From Yoonia sp. G8-12 (GTDB lineage: Bacteria; Pseudomonadota; Alphaproteobacteria; Rhodobacterales; Rhodobacteraceae), in assembly GCF_038443675.1 (NCBI RefSeq), contig NZ_CP151762.1, positions 1,364,001 through 1,428,000 on the forward strand: a DNA stretch of 64,000 bases, in the 5' to 3' direction. The notes beneath the pieces were generated by a model. It made no database searches. It was given only the letters and a program-made list of their open reading frames with translations, and was not told the DNA's origin. The translations under genes and the position numbers were made by a program. Positions 28,169-36,554 of the stretch are shown piece after piece (the stretch's first letter is position 1; every line of letters begins with the position of its first letter).

Positions 28169-28618
28169 TCAGGCCAGTTCGGCTTTGACGATATCCTCAA
28201 TCTCGTTGAGCGGATGATTGGTCAGCGTCTTGGGGATTTCAGCAACAACCTTGTCACTGACCTCCTGATGCATCTGGTTGCGCAATTCGCCCAGAACGGC
28301 CGGTGCGGCGACCAAAATGATGTCGTCGAAATTGCCCTTGTGCGCATGGCCATAAAGCAAATCCGCCAGTTCCGACGCAAATCTGTCTTTGGCCAGTTCG
28401 TGCCAATCCGTGTCGTCCAAGGCCGATTTCTGGCCCGGGCCACTGTCGTTCATCCGGCCCGGCCGGTTGGCCGACTGCGCAAGATCGGACGGGTTGTCCT
28501 GTTCTTTTTTGCGCACCACCTTGAGATAAGGGTTGGCGTGATCTGTCGCATTTTCCAGCAAAAGCGCTTTTTCGCTGTCAGCGACCAGCACCCATGTATT
28601 TTGTTTAAGCTTTGTCAT
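28169..28618 (-). CDS. Host attachment protein family (PF10116-like)
   Basis: A 149-residue soluble protein beginning MTKLKQNTWVLVADSEKALL and containing KDRFASELADLLYGHAHKGN, FDDIILVAAPAVLGELR and HPLNEIEDIVKAEL. These match the 'host attachment protein' family, also described as eRF1-like/baeRF-related, of unresolved function; the name comes from Agrobacterium plant attachment and should not be taken as a role here. The start overlaps the 65-residue gene upstream by 14 bp, suggesting co-translation. Confidence 0.8.
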   Translation of the reverse strand: MTKLKQNTWVLVADSEKALLLENATDHANPYLKVVRKKEQDNPSDLAQSANRPGRMNDSGPGQKSALDDTDWHELAKDRFASELADLLYGHAHKGNFDDIILVAAPAVLGELRNQMHQEVSDKVVAEIPKTLTNHPLNEIEDIVKAELA

Positions 28619-28802
28619 TGTCCACGTCTTCGCTTGGTTCGATTTCATTGTGATCGCTGCGCACGCGGCTTGCGCCCGTGGCGCCCTCGTGGTCCCCTTC
28701 GGGATTGCCATGCGCGCCAGGGACACCGCGATTGGTGTCATTGGTGTCTGCAACCTGCTTGCTTTCTTGTTCGCCGTCGCTTGATCGCTTGCGGTCTGCC
28801 AT
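28605..28802 (-). CDS. Small hydrophilic protein of unknown function
   Basis: A 65-residue protein, almost entirely polar (MADRKRSSDGEQESKQVADT at the start, many Asp, Glu, Asn and Gly), predicted disordered. GAGGGAG stands 8 bp before the ATG, a strong ribosome-binding site. It overlaps the start of the host-attachment-like gene by 14 bp and is probably in one transcript with it. No family recognised. Confidence 0.65.
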   Translation of the reverse strand: MADRKRSSDGEQESKQVADTNDTNRGVPGAHGNPEGDHEGATGASRVRSDHNEIEPSEDVDNDKA

Positions 28803-28863
28803 CTGAAAACTCCCTCTATATGGTTACACAACCAAACGCGTATGGCCCGCTTTGCGTTCCAAC

Positions 28864-28896
28864 AAAAAAGCCCGCCGCAGAACGCGACGGGCTTTC
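28864..28896 (-). terminator. Rho-independent terminator of the superoxide dismutase gene
   Basis: GCCCG.CGC (28870-28878) pairs with GCG.CGGGC (28884-28892) with one mismatch; on the minus strand it is followed by a run of six T. It lies 21 bp after the stop at 28917. Confidence 0.82.
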
Positions 28897-28916
28897 AAAA
28901 AGCGAACAGACGGGGA

Positions 28917-29516
28917 TTACATGCGCGACGCGACGTTTTCCCAATTCACAAGGTTATCAAGGAAGTTGGTCAGGTACACCGGACGCTTGTTGCGGAAGTC
29001 GATGTAATAGGAGTGCTCCCACACATCGCAGCCCAGAAGCGCGGTCTGGCCAAAGCAAAGCGGGTTCACGCCGTTTTCTGTCTTGGTGACAGCCAGCGAA
29101 CCGTCAGCGTTCTTGACCAGCCAGCACCAGCCCGAGCCGAACTGACCCGCACCTGCGGCACTGAACTGCGACTTGAATTCATCAACCGACCCAAAGCTCT
29201 CGACCAGCGCTTTTTCAAGCTCGCCTGGCATCGCGCTATCGTTCGGGCCCATCATTTCCCAAAACTGGTTGTGGTTCCAAAGCTGGCTGATGTTGTTGAA
29301 GATCCCGTTCTGCGCCACGGCGGATTTGTCATAGGTGCCGACGATGATCTCTTCGAGGGATTTACCCTCCCACTCGGTGCCTTCAATCGCCTTGTTGCCA
29401 TTGGTGACATAGGCGTTGTGGTGCAGATCGTGGTGGAATTCGAGGGTCTCGGCGGACATGCCTTTGGCGGCAAGCGCGTCGTGTGCATAAGGAAGGTCTG
29501 GAAGGGAAAAAGCCAT
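28917..29516 (-). CDS. sodB: Superoxide dismutase, Fe/Mn family
   Basis: A 199-residue Fe/Mn-type dismutase converting superoxide to hydrogen peroxide and oxygen in the cytoplasm. Metal ligands by alignment are His28 (FHHDLHH), His82 (LWNHNQFW), Asp164 and His168 (DVWEHSYYIDF). The length and GQFGSGWCWLVKN fit the Fe or cambialistic bacterial enzymes; metal choice cannot be settled by eye. It is monocistronic, with its own terminator. Confidence 0.94.
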   Translation of the reverse strand: MAFSLPDLPYAHDALAAKGMSAETLEFHHDLHHNAYVTNGNKAIEGTEWEGKSLEEIIVGTYDKSAVAQNGIFNNISQLWNHNQFWEMMGPNDSAMPGELEKALVESFGSVDEFKSQFSAAGAGQFGSGWCWLVKNADGSLAVTKTENGVNPLCFGQTALLGCDVWEHSYYIDFRNKRPVYLTNFLDNLVNWENVASRM

Positions 29517-29626
29517 TTCTCATATCTTTCTGAGTTAGGGACAGGGATGCTGTTGTACATGTCACATAGACAGCGAAGGTCAAGGGTGCGGTAGGGCCAG
29601 CAGCCGTCTGAGCGCTGGTCCGGCAG

Positions 29627-29992
29627 TCACGGGTCTGCGGGTTGCCAAAGCTCAATCGGGTTGCCCTCAGGATCATGAATGCGCGCGAACTGTCCGACGC
29701 CATCCATGTATGTGGTATCACTGGCTGTGATCCCCGCGCCTTCTAATTCGACCAACGCCGCTGCCAGATCGGCCACACGAAAGTTCAGCATAAAGGCGCG
29801 ATCTTTGGGAAAATAGTCAGTGTCTTGGTCAAACGGCGCAAAGATCGTGACACCTGCTTGCGTGACCCACGGCGTGGCGTCCGGCGCGTTCGGCACCAGA
29901 TTGATGCCCAGATGGGTTTGATACCACTGCGCCAAAGCCGCCGGATCCTTTGCGCGGAAAAACACGCCGCCAATGCCCAAAACCTGCACCAT
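29627..29992 (-). CDS. VOC (glyoxalase/bleomycin resistance) family protein
   Basis: A 121-residue small protein with the paired beta-alpha-beta-beta-beta units of the vicinal-oxygen-chelate fold: VLGIGGVFFRAKDPAALAQW and YQTHLGINLVP at the start and a C-terminal RIHDPEGNPIELWQP, where the Glu of IELW is a usual metal ligand. Substrate unknown. The ATG at 29992 is chosen because GGGGGT precedes it; TTG 30007 is an in-frame alternative adding five residues. Confidence 0.85.
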   Translation of the reverse strand: MVQVLGIGGVFFRAKDPAALAQWYQTHLGINLVPNAPDATPWVTQAGVTIFAPFDQDTDYFPKDRAFMLNFRVADLAAALVELEGAGITASDTTYMDGVGQFARIHDPEGNPIELWQPADP

Positions 29993-30018
29993 CGCATGCA
30001 CCCCCAAGTGTTTGCCTA

Positions 30019-30034
30019 CTTGTTAATATACAAG
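30019..30034 (-). promoter_or_regulatory. Palindrome upstream of the VOC gene
   Basis: CTTGT (30019-30023) and ACAAG (30030-30034) flank TAATAT, giving an AT-centred inverted repeat 27 bp upstream of the VOC start. The form suits a winged-helix repressor operator, but there is no regulator gene adjacent. Confidence 0.25.
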
Positions 30035-30238
30035 AAAATCGCGCAAAATTGGCAAAAATTTGGGAAAAACCTATCAACGGGGCCTGAGGCACGTATTTTG
30101 GCGATGCCCCCGCGTCGCGGCAGGCCTATGGTGTCAGCCGTTTGGCCAACGGGCGCTCGCGACATCTCAATAAATATTTGCCTGCACACATAGCTATCGC
30201 CGAGCCCTAAATCCGTCTGATGCGTGTGCCAAAAGTTC

Positions 30239-30607
30239 CTATTCGAACTGGATGATCACCGCTTCAAAATCCACATCGCTTGTCACCACCGTATGATGGC
30301 CCTTTCCGTGCTTGTCTTGCATATGCCAGACATCGCCGGGGCCAATATCGCGGGCTTCGCCATCGCTTGCCGTGACGCGGACCATACCCGCCAGACAGAT
30401 CAGCTTTTGCGCAACAGGTGTCGGGTGGATCGGTTCGTCCCATCCCGCCTTTAGCCGCAGAAACATCGTTCTTGTCGCTGCTTCCGGCTGTGAAACCTCG
30501 ATTGCTTTGGCGGGCGGCGCAAAGCTTCTCTCTTCGAGATTGACCGTCACATCCTCCCAATGGCTTTCGCCGTTCTCGTCAACAAAAAGCTTCTGATACG
30601 TCATCAT
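30239..30607 (-). CDS. Small cupin-domain protein at the end of the sarcosine oxidase operon
   Basis: A 122-residue single-domain cupin: EPIHPTPVAQKLICLAG in the first half and DIGPGDVWHMQDKHGKGHHT in the second, with the clustered histidines expected of a metal site. The reaction is unknown. The start at 30607 overlaps the soxG stop as ATGA, so it is very probably translated with the sox operon; a second ATG at 30604 is possible. This suggests a role linked to sarcosine or one-carbon metabolism, which is inference. Confidence 0.75.
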   Translation of the reverse strand: MMTYQKLFVDENGESHWEDVTVNLEERSFAPPAKAIEVSQPEAATRTMFLRLKAGWDEPIHPTPVAQKLICLAGMVRVTASDGEARDIGPGDVWHMQDKHGKGHHTVVTSDVDFEAVIIQFE

Positions 30608-31173
30608 GATGCAAAATGCCCCACCTGTCCGGCCTTTGCAGAGGCCGCCAACAGGTTGAACGCATACGCGGCCACAGACCGAAAACAAATGACTTCGAAC
30701 GTATCCTCGTCGCGCATCCAGAAGGCTGCCGCGACCTGCCCCAACCGCGTGCGGCGGAAATCACCCGGTTTGAACGTGTCAGGGTGCAAATCGACCGGCG
30801 CGAGCTTCGCGATCACCTCGCGGCAGAACGTCCCCTCAACAATCAGGACCGCCCGCGCGTCTGACACGTTTTCGGCCAGATAATGCGTGCCAGCCAATGC
30901 CTTGTCGATCAACGCGATGGTTTGTGCCACCGCGTCATAAGGCACCAGCACCAGCAATTCGTCCGGTGACATCCAGCACAGGCCACTCTTGCCCTCACAA
31001 TTGGCTTGCCCCCGCGCAGGATACGCGACGCCGGACACGCTCTTGCAAACGGACTGCAGCTTTTTGTCTGCCAGATCGCCGCGCAGAATAATCATACCCT
31101 GCAATCCCGCCTCGCGGATCGTCACCTCGCCGGGGGCCACTTTGCCTTGCAATGCGCTGACAGCATTAGACAT
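30604..31173 (-). CDS. soxG: Sarcosine oxidase gamma subunit
   Basis: A 189-residue protein matching the gamma subunit of heterotetrameric sarcosine oxidase: GLCWMSPDELLVLVP near the middle and CREVIAKLAPVDLHP then DTFKPGDFRRTRLGQVAAAF in the C-terminal half. The subunit is a GcvT-like structural partner with no cofactor of its own. The start at 31173 follows GGGGAG and overlaps the soxA stop by 8 bp. Confidence 0.93.
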   Translation of the reverse strand: MSNAVSALQGKVAPGEVTIREAGLQGMIILRGDLADKKLQSVCKSVSGVAYPARGQANCEGKSGLCWMSPDELLVLVPYDAVAQTIALIDKALAGTHYLAENVSDARAVLIVEGTFCREVIAKLAPVDLHPDTFKPGDFRRTRLGQVAAAFWMRDEDTFEVICFRSVAAYAFNLLAASAKAGQVGHFAS

Positions 31174-34100
31174 TCTGCTTCTCCCCTTCTTTATCATAGA
31201 CCACCGGATCAACGATCTTTGCGGCAACGGTTGTCCCGTCAACCTTATTAAACTCAATCACTTCGCCCATCCGGTCCGGCCCTTTATGGACCAGCCCCAT
31301 CGCGATGCCGCGCTCCAAGTTGGCGGAGTAATAGGTGGACGTCACGCGGCCTTGCGTGTTGCGTTGCCCATTGGCGTTATTGCCTTCGGCGATGGCATAG
31401 GCCCCGTCAGGCAAAACAGACCCGTCAACAGTTTCCAACCCCACCAGTTTCCACCGATTGGGGTCGGCCATGTGACTGCGGGTATGTGCGCGCTTGCCAA
31501 GATAGTCGTCTTTCTTCTTCGACAGCGCCCATTGCAGGTTGAGATCTTGCGGAATGACCGTCCCGTCGGTTTCATCCCCGATCATGATAAAGCCCTTCTC
31601 GGCCCGCAGGATATGCAAGGTTTCCGTGCCATAAGGCATGATCCCAAATTCCTCACCGGCCTCCATCAACGCAGCCCAGAACGCAGCACCCTGTCCCGCA
31701 GGCACGGCAATTTCATAAGACAGCTCGCCCGAGAACGATATGCGGAACACCCGCGCGTCAAACTCACCGATCTTGCCCTCGCACCATGTCATAAACGGCA
31801 GCGCATCGGCACTCACATCCATGCCGCCCAGCTTGCGCAGCAGCTTGCGCGCATTCGGGCCAACCACCGCGATCTGCGCGTATTGTTCGGTCACGTTGGC
31901 GACATAGACTTTCCAGTCCCACCATTCGCACTGCAGCCAGTCTTCCATATGGGCGTGGATATGTTCCGCGCCGCCGGTCGTCGTGTGGCACAGCCACGTA
32001 TCCTCGGCCATGCGCACGACAACACCGTCGTCCATCAGGAACCCGTTTTCCGAACACATCAGACCATAACGGCATTTGCCCACCGGCAGCGTGGACATCA
32101 TGTTGGTGTACATCATGTCCAGAAACTTGCCCGCGTCCGGTCCTTTGACGATCAACTTGCCAAGGGTCGAGGCATCAAGCAGCCCAAGGTTCTCGCGCGT
32201 GTTCTTCACCTCGCGATTGACGGCGTCATGCACGCTCTCACCGCTACGGACATAGGCAAAGGGCCTGCGCCATTGGCCCACAGGTTCGTTATCCGCGCCA
32301 TTTGCGTTGGACCAGTCCGAGATAGGGGTCATGCGCAGCGGTTGGAACAGTTCATCACGCGCGGCACCGGCAATCGAGGCCATCGAGATCGGCGTATAGG
32401 GCGGGCGGAACGTGGTTGTGCCCACATTGGGAATGTCCGCGTTCAGCGATTGAGAAAGGATCGCTAGACCGTTGATATTACTTAACTTCCCTTGGTCCGT
32501 TGCCATGCCCAGCGTCGTGTAGCGTTTGGCATGTTCCACACTCTCGAAACCTTCTTGGGCGGCCAGTTGAACGTCGCTGACCTTCACATCGTTCTGGAAA
32601 TCCAGCCAAGCCTTGGACCGCAGCGCGTGGTTCGCGCCTTGCGGCATCAACCACACCGCAGAAATCGGGCCTTCCGCCGCATCCTCGCCCATCGGGGCCT
32701 GCGCACCGCGCTTGGTATGCCCTGCCGCTTTCGCCGCTGCACGGCCCGCCGCCCAGCCATCGCTGACCACCTCTGCGGTAAACAAATGCCCGTTTGCGAT
32801 GCCTGCCGTCGCAACAAAAGCCTGCCCATCGGCACCTGTCGGCGCGCGTTCAGGATCGGGGCGGAACATCGCCTGATCAGGATCCCAGTTCAGCTTGCCC
32901 CCGCAGTGCGACCACAGGTGCACGACAGGCGACCAACCGCCCGACATCGCCACGCAATCGCAGTCGATCTCTTCCAGCACAGCACCCTCACCGGCCTGCG
33001 CACAAAGTGCGACACCGGTAACGCGCTTGCCGCCTTTGACCTTTGCAATGCCCTTGCCCATCTCGATGCGAATGCCCAACGCGCGGGCGCGATCAATCAG
33101 ATCGCCCTCGGCCTCGGGGCGGGCATCAACGATCACGGGCACATCAAGGCCCGCTTCCTTCAAGACAATCGCCGTGCGGTAGGCATCGTCGTTATTGGTG
33201 ACAACGACGGTACGATCACCAATCGAGACACCATAGTTCACCGCATAGTCGCGGACCGCAGAAGCCAGCATGACACCCGGCAAATCATTGGCGGCAAAGG
33301 ACAACGGGCGCTCGATCGCACCAGTGGCGGTCACGATCTGCTTGGCACGGATGCGCCACAAACGGTGGCGCGGGCCCTCGGTTTCAGGCGCATGATCCGT
33401 CAGGCGTTCATAGGCCAGCGTATAGCCATGGTCGTAAACGCCCGCGCCCATACAGCGCAGACGCATGTCAACATTTGGCATATTATGAAGCGCTTCTACA
33501 GCACTCTTAATCCATTCCTGTGCGGACACCCCGTCAATCACAGGTGTGTCCACAACCGCACGCCCGCCCCAGTCAGCGGTCTGTTCCACCAGCAGCACGC
33601 GCGCCCCGCGTTCACCCGCAGCCTTTGCCGCCGCAAGCCCCGCAATCCCGCCGCCAACAATCAGAACATCAACGTGGCAGTTGAAATGCTCATACGTGTC
33701 ATGATCACGATCCTTTGGTGCCCGGCCCAGACCGGCCGATTTGCGGATGATCGGCTCATAGACGTGTTTCCAGAACGCACGCGGATACATGAACATCTTG
33801 TAATAGAAACCGGCAGGCAGGAACCGCGACAGATGCGTGTTGATCGCACCCACATCAAACTCAAGGCTGGGCCAGTGGTTTTGTGATGTCGCGGTCAGCC
33901 CTTCGAACAGTTCTGTCGTGGTGACGCGGGCGTTCGGTTCAAACTGCGCACCCTTGCCGAGGTTTACCAAGCCATTGGGCTCTTCCGCGCCAGAAGCCAC
34001 AACACCGCGTGGGCGGTGATATTTGAACGACCGCCCCATCAGCATCTGGTCGTTGGCAAGCAGCGCAGAGGCCAGCGTATCGCCCTCATACCCGCGCAAG

Positions 34101-34177
34101 TGCTTGCCGTTAAACGTAAACGCAACGGCTTTGTCTTTGTTGATCAAACGGCCCTGACCGGCCAGACGGGTGCTCAT
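31166..34177 (-). CDS. soxA: Sarcosine oxidase alpha subunit
   Basis: A 1,003-residue alpha subunit. The N-terminal region is the [2Fe-2S]-type fold without cluster (FTFNGKHLRGYEGDTLASAL, FKYHRPRGV). An NAD-binding Rossmann site VLIVGGGIAGLAAAKAAGER follows at about residues 170-190, then the C-terminal folate-binding GcvT/GCV_T-C domain (LRAEKGFIMIGDETDGTVIP, KLVGLETVDGSVLP). The complex oxidatively demethylates sarcosine to glycine, passing the one-carbon unit to tetrahydrofolate. The start at 34177 overlaps the soxD stop as ATGA. Confidence 0.96.
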   Translation of the reverse strand: MSTRLAGQGRLINKDKAVAFTFNGKHLRGYEGDTLASALLANDQMLMGRSFKYHRPRGVVASGAEEPNGLVNLGKGAQFEPNARVTTTELFEGLTATSQNHWPSLEFDVGAINTHLSRFLPAGFYYKMFMYPRAFWKHVYEPIIRKSAGLGRAPKDRDHDTYEHFNCHVDVLIVGGGIAGLAAAKAAGERGARVLLVEQTADWGGRAVVDTPVIDGVSAQEWIKSAVEALHNMPNVDMRLRCMGAGVYDHGYTLAYERLTDHAPETEGPRHRLWRIRAKQIVTATGAIERPLSFAANDLPGVMLASAVRDYAVNYGVSIGDRTVVVTNNDDAYRTAIVLKEAGLDVPVIVDARPEAEGDLIDRARALGIRIEMGKGIAKVKGGKRVTGVALCAQAGEGAVLEEIDCDCVAMSGGWSPVVHLWSHCGGKLNWDPDQAMFRPDPERAPTGADGQAFVATAGIANGHLFTAEVVSDGWAAGRAAAKAAGHTKRGAQAPMGEDAAEGPISAVWLMPQGANHALRSKAWLDFQNDVKVSDVQLAAQEGFESVEHAKRYTTLGMATDQGKLSNINGLAILSQSLNADIPNVGTTTFRPPYTPISMASIAGAARDELFQPLRMTPISDWSNANGADNEPVGQWRRPFAYVRSGESVHDAVNREVKNTRENLGLLDASTLGKLIVKGPDAGKFLDMMYTNMMSTLPVGKCRYGLMCSENGFLMDDGVVVRMAEDTWLCHTTTGGAEHIHAHMEDWLQCEWWDWKVYVANVTEQYAQIAVVGPNARKLLRKLGGMDVSADALPFMTWCEGKIGEFDARVFRISFSGELSYEIAVPAGQGAAFWAALMEAGEEFGIMPYGTETLHILRAEKGFIMIGDETDGTVIPQDLNLQWALSKKKDDYLGKRAHTRSHMADPNRWKLVGLETVDGSVLPDGAYAIAEGNNANGQRNTQGRVTSTYYSANLERGIAMGLVHKGPDRMGEVIEFNKVDGTTVAAKIVDPVVYDKEGEKQNV

Positions 34178-34503
34178 TTCAAATTCCCCCAGGACCAACC
34201 TGGCCGTGCGGCCGAAATCTTGTCCATTATCTCTTGTGGTGGCGTCAGCGTTTGGGCCGGATAGGTGCCGAACACCTCAAGCGTATTGGTGCAGCGGGCA
34301 GCCAGAAACCATTTGCCGCAGCCATAGGCATGACGCCAGCGTTCAAAATGCACGCCCTTGGGGTTTTCACGCATGAACAGATAATCCTCGAAATCATCAT
34401 CCGAAGACCCCGGCCCTTCGCGTTTGAGGTGGGCCTCACCGCCGCCGTGCAAATCGGTTTCATCGGCGTCAACGCCGCAATAGGGGCAATGCAGGGTCAG
34501 CAT
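34174..34503 (-). CDS. soxD: Sarcosine oxidase delta subunit
   Basis: A 109-residue zinc-ribbon subunit. HCPYCG (Cys6, Cys9) and the later GCGKWF supply the zinc ligands; RENPKGVHFERWRHAYGCGK is the conserved core of SoxD. It stabilises the alpha/beta complex. The start at 34503 gives the normal family length; the in-frame upstream extension is not family-like. It is translationally coupled to soxA. Confidence 0.95.
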   Translation of the reverse strand: MLTLHCPYCGVDADETDLHGGGEAHLKREGPGSSDDDFEDYLFMRENPKGVHFERWRHAYGCGKWFLAARCTNTLEVFGTYPAQTLTPPQEIMDKISAARPGWSWGNLK

Positions 34504-34554
34504 GTTAGAGCCTCGGTCTGTGGTAGGGATTTCAAAGAGTATGTCGCAAACGCA

Positions 34555-34588
34555 CCAAAGGCGGACGCAGCGATGCATCCGCCTTTGG
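34555..34588 (-). terminator. Hairpin between the small membrane protein gene and soxD
   Basis: CCAAAGGCGGA (34555-34565) pairs perfectly with TCCGCCTTTGG (34578-34588), an 11-bp stem with a 12-base loop. No T run follows on either strand. It could attenuate transcription into soxD or be an RNA stability element. Confidence 0.4.
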
Positions 34589-34617
34589 CTGGTGTAGTTT
34601 GCGTGGTGCTGTAGGTC

Positions 34618-34821
34618 TTAGCCGTCCGTAGCAGGGACGGCAGGCGCTGCAGGGGTGCTTTGTTCAGGTGCGCCCAGTGTTGCCGGATCGACCGTTGTAC
34701 TAACACCGCCACCCGCGAAAAGCGCGTAAAGCGGCAAAAGAACCACAAGGGCCGCTGCGACAACGAAACCGATTCCGCCGCCGGGCGACGTCTTGGTTTT
34801 GGTTCGGCTGAATTCATCCAT
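34618..34821 (-). CDS. Small single-span membrane protein inside the sarcosine oxidase cluster
   Basis: A 67-residue protein: a basic N-terminus (MDEFSRTKTKTSPGGG), one transmembrane helix (IGFVVAAALVVLLPLYALFA) and a Thr/Pro/Ala-rich tail (APEQSTPAAPAVPATDG). A near-perfect AAGGAGGA ribosome-binding site 5 bp before the ATG supports expression. It lies between soxB and soxD, which are usually adjacent in roseobacters. Function unknown. Confidence 0.7.
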   Translation of the reverse strand: MDEFSRTKTKTSPGGGIGFVVAAALVVLLPLYALFAGGGVSTTVDPATLGAPEQSTPAAPAVPATDG

Positions 34822-34988
34822 GATGCGTCCTCCTTATGAGACAGCACCACCATGGCACTTGCACGCATAAAGGGAATATGAGCGAAAATCCCCCGCGCAT
34901 TTGGGCGATCTGCCACCATTTCCGCCGATTTCATACGGCCAAGACCCGCCGGTGTCGCGTCCACCTGCGCAGGTGCTAGAGTAAGGTC

Positions 34989-35102
34989 ATGGAACTTTTG
35001 CTGATCGTCATAGGGGGCGTCCTGTCGACGGCCATAATTTTTATGGTCATCGACGGGCTGCGTGGTGGACTGTCCGACGATGACGAGGACGGGTTTGAGT
35101 AG
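34989..35102 (+). CDS. Possible 37-residue membrane microprotein opposite the sox operon
   Basis: ATG 34989 to TAG 35102 encodes a peptide with one hydrophobic helix (MELLLIVIGGVLSTAIIFMV) and an acidic tail (DGLRGGLSDDDEDGFE). TAAGG lies 3 bp before the ATG, rather close. It ends 2 bp from the convergent soxB stop. Composition looks protein-like but the frame is too short for certainty. Confidence 0.4.
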   Translation: MELLLIVIGGVLSTAIIFMVIDGLRGGLSDDDEDGFE

Positions 35103-35104
35103 CA

Positions 35105-36349
35105 TCAATGCGCCACCCCCGCCGCCACGCTTTCATCAATGAACTTGCCTTCGCGGAAGCGGAACATGCTGAATTCATCCGTGAGCGGCGATTGACCTTT
35201 CGCCATCAGCTCGGCCATGGCCCAACCTGATCCCGGGATCGCCTTGAACCCGCCGGTGCCCCAGCCGCAGTTCACGAACACACCCTCGACAGGGGTTTTG
35301 GACAAAATTGGTGAGCGGTCGCCCGTCACATCCACGATCCCGCCCCATTGGCGCAGCATTTTCAGCCGCGCGATCATCGGAAAGGTCTCGACCAGCGCGC
35401 GCACGGTTTCCTCGATATGGTGGAAAGACCCGCGCTGGGTGTAGTTGTTGTAGCCGTCGGTGCCGCCGCCGATCACCATCTCGCCCTTGTCGGACTGGCT
35501 CATATAGCCGTGAACGGTGTTGGCCATCACAACCACATCCATGCAGGGTTTGATCGGCTCTGATACCAGCGCCTGCAGTGCCACGCTTTCAATCGGCAGA
35601 CGGAAGCCCGCCATTTGCGCCAGCACACCCGAATGGCCCGCCACAACCATGCCAAGCTTGTCGCAATCAATCGGTCCTTGGGTCGTATCAACGCCCACGA
35701 CCTTGCCGTTCTCTTGGCGCACGGCTTTGACTTCGCATTGCTGGATCACATCCATGCCCATATCCGAGCAGGCCCGCGCATAGCCCCACGCCACAGCATC
35801 ATGCCGCGCGGTCCCGCCCCGCGCCTGCCACAGACCGCCCAGCACCGGATAGCGCGGCCCGTCGATATTCATGATCGGGCAGAGTTCCTTGACGCGCGCC
35901 GCATCAATCCATTCGGTCGTGACCCCTTGCAGCGCATTGGCGTGGGCGGTGCGTTTATATCCGCGCACCTCGTGCTGGGTCTGGGCCAGCATGATCACGC
36001 CGCGCGGGCTGAACATGACGTTATAGTTGAGGTCCTGCGACATCGTTTCATAGAGCGAACGCGATTTTTCATAGATCGCGGCAGACGGGTCTTGCAGATA
36101 ATTCGAGCGGATAATCGTGGTATTCCGCCCCGTGTTTCCGCCACCCAGCCAGCCCTTTTCCAGGATCGCCACATTGGTGATGCCGAAATTCTTGCCCAGA
36201 TAATAAGCGGTGGCCAATCCATGCCCGCCAGCACCCACGATAATCGCATCATATTTCTTCTTGGGGGCACGTTTGGCCCACGCACGGTCCCAGCCGGTGT
36301 GCTGGCGCATGGCTTCTTTGGCGATCGCAAAGGCAGAGTAGCGTTTCAT
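35105..36349 (-). CDS. soxB: Sarcosine oxidase beta subunit
   Basis: A 414-residue FAD-dependent amine oxidoreductase. The FAD dinucleotide site is KYDAIIVGAGGHGLATAYYL (about residue 33 onward), followed by GWLGGGNTGRNTTIIRSNYL. The segment GGTARHDAVAWGYARA contains the histidine to which FMN is covalently bound in characterised heterotetrameric enzymes; the C-terminal FVNCGWGTGGFKAIPGSG completes the FAD site. First gene of the sox cluster, separated from soxD by the 67-residue membrane protein gene. Confidence 0.96.
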   Translation of the reverse strand: MKRYSAFAIAKEAMRQHTGWDRAWAKRAPKKKYDAIIVGAGGHGLATAYYLGKNFGITNVAILEKGWLGGGNTGRNTTIIRSNYLQDPSAAIYEKSRSLYETMSQDLNYNVMFSPRGVIMLAQTQHEVRGYKRTAHANALQGVTTEWIDAARVKELCPIMNIDGPRYPVLGGLWQARGGTARHDAVAWGYARACSDMGMDVIQQCEVKAVRQENGKVVGVDTTQGPIDCDKLGMVVAGHSGVLAQMAGFRLPIESVALQALVSEPIKPCMDVVVMANTVHGYMSQSDKGEMVIGGGTDGYNNYTQRGSFHHIEETVRALVETFPMIARLKMLRQWGGIVDVTGDRSPILSKTPVEGVFVNCGWGTGGFKAIPGSGWAMAELMAKGQSPLTDEFSMFRFREGKFIDESVAAGVAH

Positions 36350-36554
36350 CGGAGTCCAGAATCCTTTGTATCAGGCATGGCGGTGCCATCGCATACTATC
36401 TGGACCCTGCGCCAGTCCAAGAGGATACTCTTAGCGCCGCATCAATTGCTATTTACGACATGCCCGCATCGCCCGGAAACGGCACACCGCCGCAACCCCT
36501 TTTCATGCCAGCCTTGGATGTTTATGTGACCTGCAACAAAAGGACGGAATATTG

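Noticed and set aside
36419..36433. Small palindrome AAGAG-GATA-CTCTT in the soxB-ccmI divergent region
   Set aside because: Five-base arms with low symmetry; arms this short are expected by chance in a 200-bp spacer, and no regulator is nearby.
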